From assembly GCA_964486825.1 (NCBI GenBank), contig CAZAQS010000230.1:1-7719 (forward strand): a stretch of DNA of 7,719 nt, written 5' to 3'. The position numbers and the translations under genes were made by a program. Below the pieces are notes generated by a model that made no database searches, was not told where the DNA came from, and worked only from the letters and a program-made list of their open reading frames with translations. This stretch comes from CAZAQS01 sp964486825 (lineage in GTDB: Bacteria > Chloroflexota > Anaerolineae > Anaerolineales > UBA4823). Below are positions 5,524-7,719 of the stretch, in pieces; position 1 is the first letter of the stretch; each line of letters begins with the position of its first letter.

Positions 5524-7245
5524 ATGAACAAAAAATACCAACTACTAATATTTGCCCTGATCCTGGTGAGCTTGCTACTAACAAGTTGCGCAACCCCAGC
5601 CACCCCTGCTCCGGCTCCGGCTGAACCGGTAGCTCCGGCAGAGCCCGCAGCTGAGGAGCCTCCTGTTCCTGCTGCTGAGGAGCCTCCTGCTCCTGTTGCT
5701 GAGGAACCCCCCGCAGCAGAACCGGGCAAGCAAGTCCTGAGGGTCACCTTTTCCTGGCCCAACCGTATCGATCCAGCTGTGGGCAATGATTATGCCGCGT
5801 CCACATCCCTGGCCAACCTGTATGACTCCTTGGTTTTTCCGAATGCAGCTGGAGGAGTTGACCCAGCACTGGCTGAGTCCTGGGAAGTATCTTCGGACGG
5901 CACTGTATACACCTTTAATTTGCGTCAGGATGCCAAATTCCATGATGGTTCCCCGGTGATGGCTAGTGATGTGATCTACAGTTATAACCGCCTGAATGAA
6001 ATCGGTGAAGGTTATGCCTACCTGGTTACCCCTCACATCAAAGACATCCAGGCAACGGGTGACTACACCGTGGAAATTACTCTTGCGCAGCCCAGCGCAT
6101 TATTCCTACCCAGCCTGGTCCGCTTGTATATTGCTAATGAAGATCTGGTCCGGCAGAATACAAAAGCAGATGGACCTTATGGTGAACATGGCGACTATGG
6201 AAAGGAATGGTTGCAGACCAATGATGCGGGTTCAGGTCCCTATATGGCCATAGAATTTCCCTTGGAACAGTATTTGTTGATGGAGAAATTCAGCGATTGG
6301 TGGGGTGATTTCCATCCCCAAGCAGCCGATGAAGTCCGTTTCATTGGTACAACCGAAGCAGTCACCGTGCGTAGCCTGATGCAAAACAAGCAACTGGAGA
6401 TCTCGGACCAATGGCAGTCTTTCGAAGCATATGAGGCGCTGGAGAGGATAGATGGAGTCAGTATCGCTCCTCTGACCTCCCTTTCATCTTTCTATTACAT
6501 GGTAAATAACAAGAAAGCTCCAACAGATGATGAGCACTGCAGAAAAGCCATGTCCTATGCCTTTGATTATGACACTGCTGTGAGTTTGGAGTGGCCGGGT
6601 ACAAAGCAAATGGTAGGACCTGTCCCTGCCGGGGTTGCTGGTCATAACCCTGATGTCCTGGTCTACAAACGTGACCTCGAAAAAGCAAAAGAGGAACTGG
6701 CCCTATGCCAATATGGTGCGGATATTGCCAATTATCCAATTGTATTGAATTGGGTTGCAGAAGTTCCTGATGAGGAGAAGTGGGCTCTGCTCTTCCAGTC
6801 AAACTTAGCCGAAATCGGAATGCCTGCTGAAATTGTAAAGGTTCCTTGGCTTAGCTTGGTTGAAAACACCAGCAAACTGGAAACAAGTCCCAATATCGCT
6901 ACCATCTATGTCTCCTCCGATCTACCCGAGGCCGGATTGATGCTGAAACAGCGCTATCATTCAAGCACGACCGGCACCTGGCAGCAAGTTGAATGGCTTC
7001 TAGATGAAGCATTGGATGAAGCAATCGATGATGCTCTAGCCACCTTGGACGATCAGGAACGTTACCAAAAGTACTATGCGATTCAAGAGGATCTCGTCAA
7101 TCGGGCTGTCTCCATGTGGCTGTACGATCAGGTAGAGAAACATGCTTACCGTGATTGTATTGACTGGCCTGCCTCGCGCGATGAGACCAGCATACTGATG
7201 GGCTACCAGCTCTATGCAGCAGGAATCGGTGTAAACTGTCCATAA
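5524..7245 (+). CDS. Family-5 ABC transporter substrate-binding lipoprotein (peptide/opine/nickel type)
   Basis: Encodes 573 residues. The signal peptide MNKKYQLLIFALILVSLLLTSC ends in lipobox LLTSC, predicting lipidation at Cys22. Residues 23-66 form a Pro/Ala/Glu-rich tether with octapeptide repeats, followed by an SBP_bac_5 domain from about residue 65 to near the end. Family signs are the RIDPAVGNDYAASTSLANLY opening, the DPALAESWEVSSDGTVYTF and FHDGSPVMASDVIYSYNR segments, and YDTAVSLEWPG in the middle lobe. The protein captures a ligand outside the cytoplasmic membrane and hands it to the permease encoded next. Relatives bind di- or oligopeptides, opines, sugars or nickel, so the substrate is not assignable. 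Four Cys beyond the lipidated one (in DEHCRK, LALCQYG, YRDCIDW and the terminal GVNCP) could form disulfides. The stop is followed by a large hairpin and then the permease gene, typical of an operon that makes more binding protein than permease. Confidence 0.95.
   Translation: MNKKYQLLIFALILVSLLLTSCATPATPAPAPAEPVAPAEPAAEEPPVPAAEEPPAPVAEEPPAAEPGKQVLRVTFSWPNRIDPAVGNDYAASTSLANLYDSLVFPNAAGGVDPALAESWEVSSDGTVYTFNLRQDAKFHDGSPVMASDVIYSYNRLNEIGEGYAYLVTPHIKDIQATGDYTVEITLAQPSALFLPSLVRLYIANEDLVRQNTKADGPYGEHGDYGKEWLQTNDAGSGPYMAIEFPLEQYLLMEKFSDWWGDFHPQAADEVRFIGTTEAVTVRSLMQNKQLEISDQWQSFEAYEALERIDGVSIAPLTSLSSFYYMVNNKKAPTDDEHCRKAMSYAFDYDTAVSLEWPGTKQMVGPVPAGVAGHNPDVLVYKRDLEKAKEELALCQYGADIANYPIVLNWVAEVPDEEKWALLFQSNLAEIGMPAEIVKVPWLSLVENTSKLETSPNIATIYVSSDLPEAGLMLKQRYHSSTTGTWQQVEWLLDEALDEAIDDALATLDDQERYQKYYAIQEDLVNRAVSMWLYDQVEKHAYRDCIDWPASRDETSILMGYQLYAAGIGVNCP
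5650..5721 (+). repeat. Three 24-bp tandem repeats encoding the Pro-rich tether
   Basis: Units at 5650-5673, 5674-5697 and 5698-5721 encode AEEPPVPA, AEEPPAPV and AEEPPAAE. The first two differ at only two bases; the third has drifted. The unit is a multiple of three, so copy-number change would lengthen or shorten the tether without frameshift. Confidence 0.85.
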
Positions 7246-7258
7246 TTTGAAAGTTTCA

Positions 7259-7320
7259 TTGGCCTGTGTTTAGTGGGAAGCCCCTTCCCATTAGGCACAG
7301 GCCAAATCTGGTATTTTTTT
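7259..7320 (+). terminator. Long hairpin plus T tract between binding protein and permease
   Basis: Positions 7259-7279 pair with 7285-7305 as a continuous 21-bp stem. Ten perfect outer pairs (TTGGCCTGTG/CACAGGCCAA) and an inner GGGAA/TTCCC core are joined through three G-U pairs, closing a 5-nt GCCCC loop. Seven T residues follow at 7314-7320, but 8 nt after the stem rather than directly. It therefore suits partial termination or protection of the upstream mRNA 3' end better than a strong intrinsic terminator, consistent with the permease starting at 7340. Confidence 0.75.
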
Positions 7321-7339
7321 CCGTAAGGTGGCCGGAATC

Positions 7340-7719
7340 ATGTCCTTGATCAGATTTGTAATCCGCCGTACGATCTACTCTTTATTTGTTCTTCTCGGTC
7401 TATCCGTTGTGATCTTCATAATCGCCAGGATCATGCCAGGGGATCCGGCACGAATGGCGGTAGGAGCGCGTGCTCCACAATGGGTGGTAGATCGAATTCA
7501 TACCAGTATGCATCTGGACCGTCCACTAGCCATTCAATACTATTACTGGCTCAGGGGTGCGCTACAGGGTGACTTTGGTCTCTCTTTAGTAACCCAGCGT
7601 CCTGTTACGAGTGATATTAAAGAATTTCTGCCTGCCTCCCTTGAATTGGTTTTTTTAGCTGCGGCTATCTCTGCCACAGTCGGCATTGGACTCGGCATTT
7701 TATCAGCCAGATATAAGGA
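7340..7719 (+). CDS. DppB/OppB-type ABC transporter permease, N-terminal part
   Basis: Open from ATG 7340 to the right edge, 126 complete codons. The start MSLIRFVIRRTIYSLFVLLG is the classic basic N-terminus plus first membrane helix of this family, followed by VVIFIIARIMPGDPA (family signature PGDPA) at about residues 24-38. A periplasm-facing loop contains LDRPLAIQYYYWLRG and the GDFGLSL motif; a second helix begins near LELVFLAAAISATVGIGLGI. The protein would form half of the transmembrane channel with a DppC-like partner and ATPases, presumably encoded beyond the window, and receive ligand from the binding protein encoded 94 bp upstream. GGAAT just before the ATG is a modest ribosome binding site; AAGGTGG lies further up at 7325. 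The family is secure; whether the import substrate is a peptide is not. Confidence 0.95.
   Translation, partial: MSLIRFVIRRTIYSLFVLLGLSVVIFIIARIMPGDPARMAVGARAPQWVVDRIHTSMHLDRPLAIQYYYWLRGALQGDFGLSLVTQRPVTSDIKEFLPASLELVFLAAAISATVGIGLGILSARYK

Noticed and set aside
5487..5786. Minus-strand Gly/Ser/Ala-rich ORF (99 residues) and the overlapping 5578-6036 ORF
   Set aside because: Low-complexity antisense readings of the Pro/Ala/Glu tether repeats; no ribosome binding site or family match.

Overview
The window looks like a chromosomal segment of a free-living bacterium, most plausibly Chloroflexota (Anaerolineae-like). This is inferred from gene style only: an AcoR-type regulator with a non-canonical AAA+ domain, a GerMN lipoprotein ending in a SIPxCLEP tail, XRE-cupin regulators beside a peptide-type ABC transporter, and a lipoprotein binding protein on a Pro/Ala/Glu-rich tether. 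No rRNA, tRNA, CRISPR array, IS element or integrase is visible.

Left half (1-3647) is a compact minus-strand cluster. In transcription order it holds a GerMN-domain lipoprotein (3647-3114), a poly-gamma-glutamate hydrolase-family protein that starts inside the lipoprotein stop codon (TAATG, 3114-2461), a complete UDP-glucose 4-epimerase (2416-1400), and an AcoR-like GAF-PAS-AAA+ regulator (from 1386, running off the left edge). Gaps are -1, 44 and 13 nt, so one operon is likely. A promoter candidate (TTGATA-N17-TACAAT, minus strand, 3880-3852) lies about 200 bp upstream.

Centre (3648-4230) is a 583-bp divergent intergenic region. It has overlapping opposed promoter candidates, an uncertain 68-codon ORF with a good ribosome binding site, a 12-bp inverted repeat, and a perfect TTGACA-N16-TATAAT promoter placed so close to the next ATG that the mRNA should be leaderless.

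Right half (4231-7719) is all plus strand: two tandem XRE-cupin regulators (4231-4794 and 4856-5392), a 131-bp leader, a family-5 ABC substrate-binding lipoprotein (5524-7245), a 21-bp perfect-length hairpin followed by a T tract, and the start of a DppB/OppB-type permease (from 7340, cut by the right edge). The natural reading is a peptide- or small-metabolite-import operon controlled by the adjacent cupin regulators.

The most unusual points are the AAA+ regulator with neither a GAFTGA loop nor a normal Walker B, the pair of cupin regulators in which the second has lost the metal-site histidines, the leaderless consensus promoter, and the large hairpin between binding protein and permease. 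No clearly new multi-gene system is demonstrable from this window alone.
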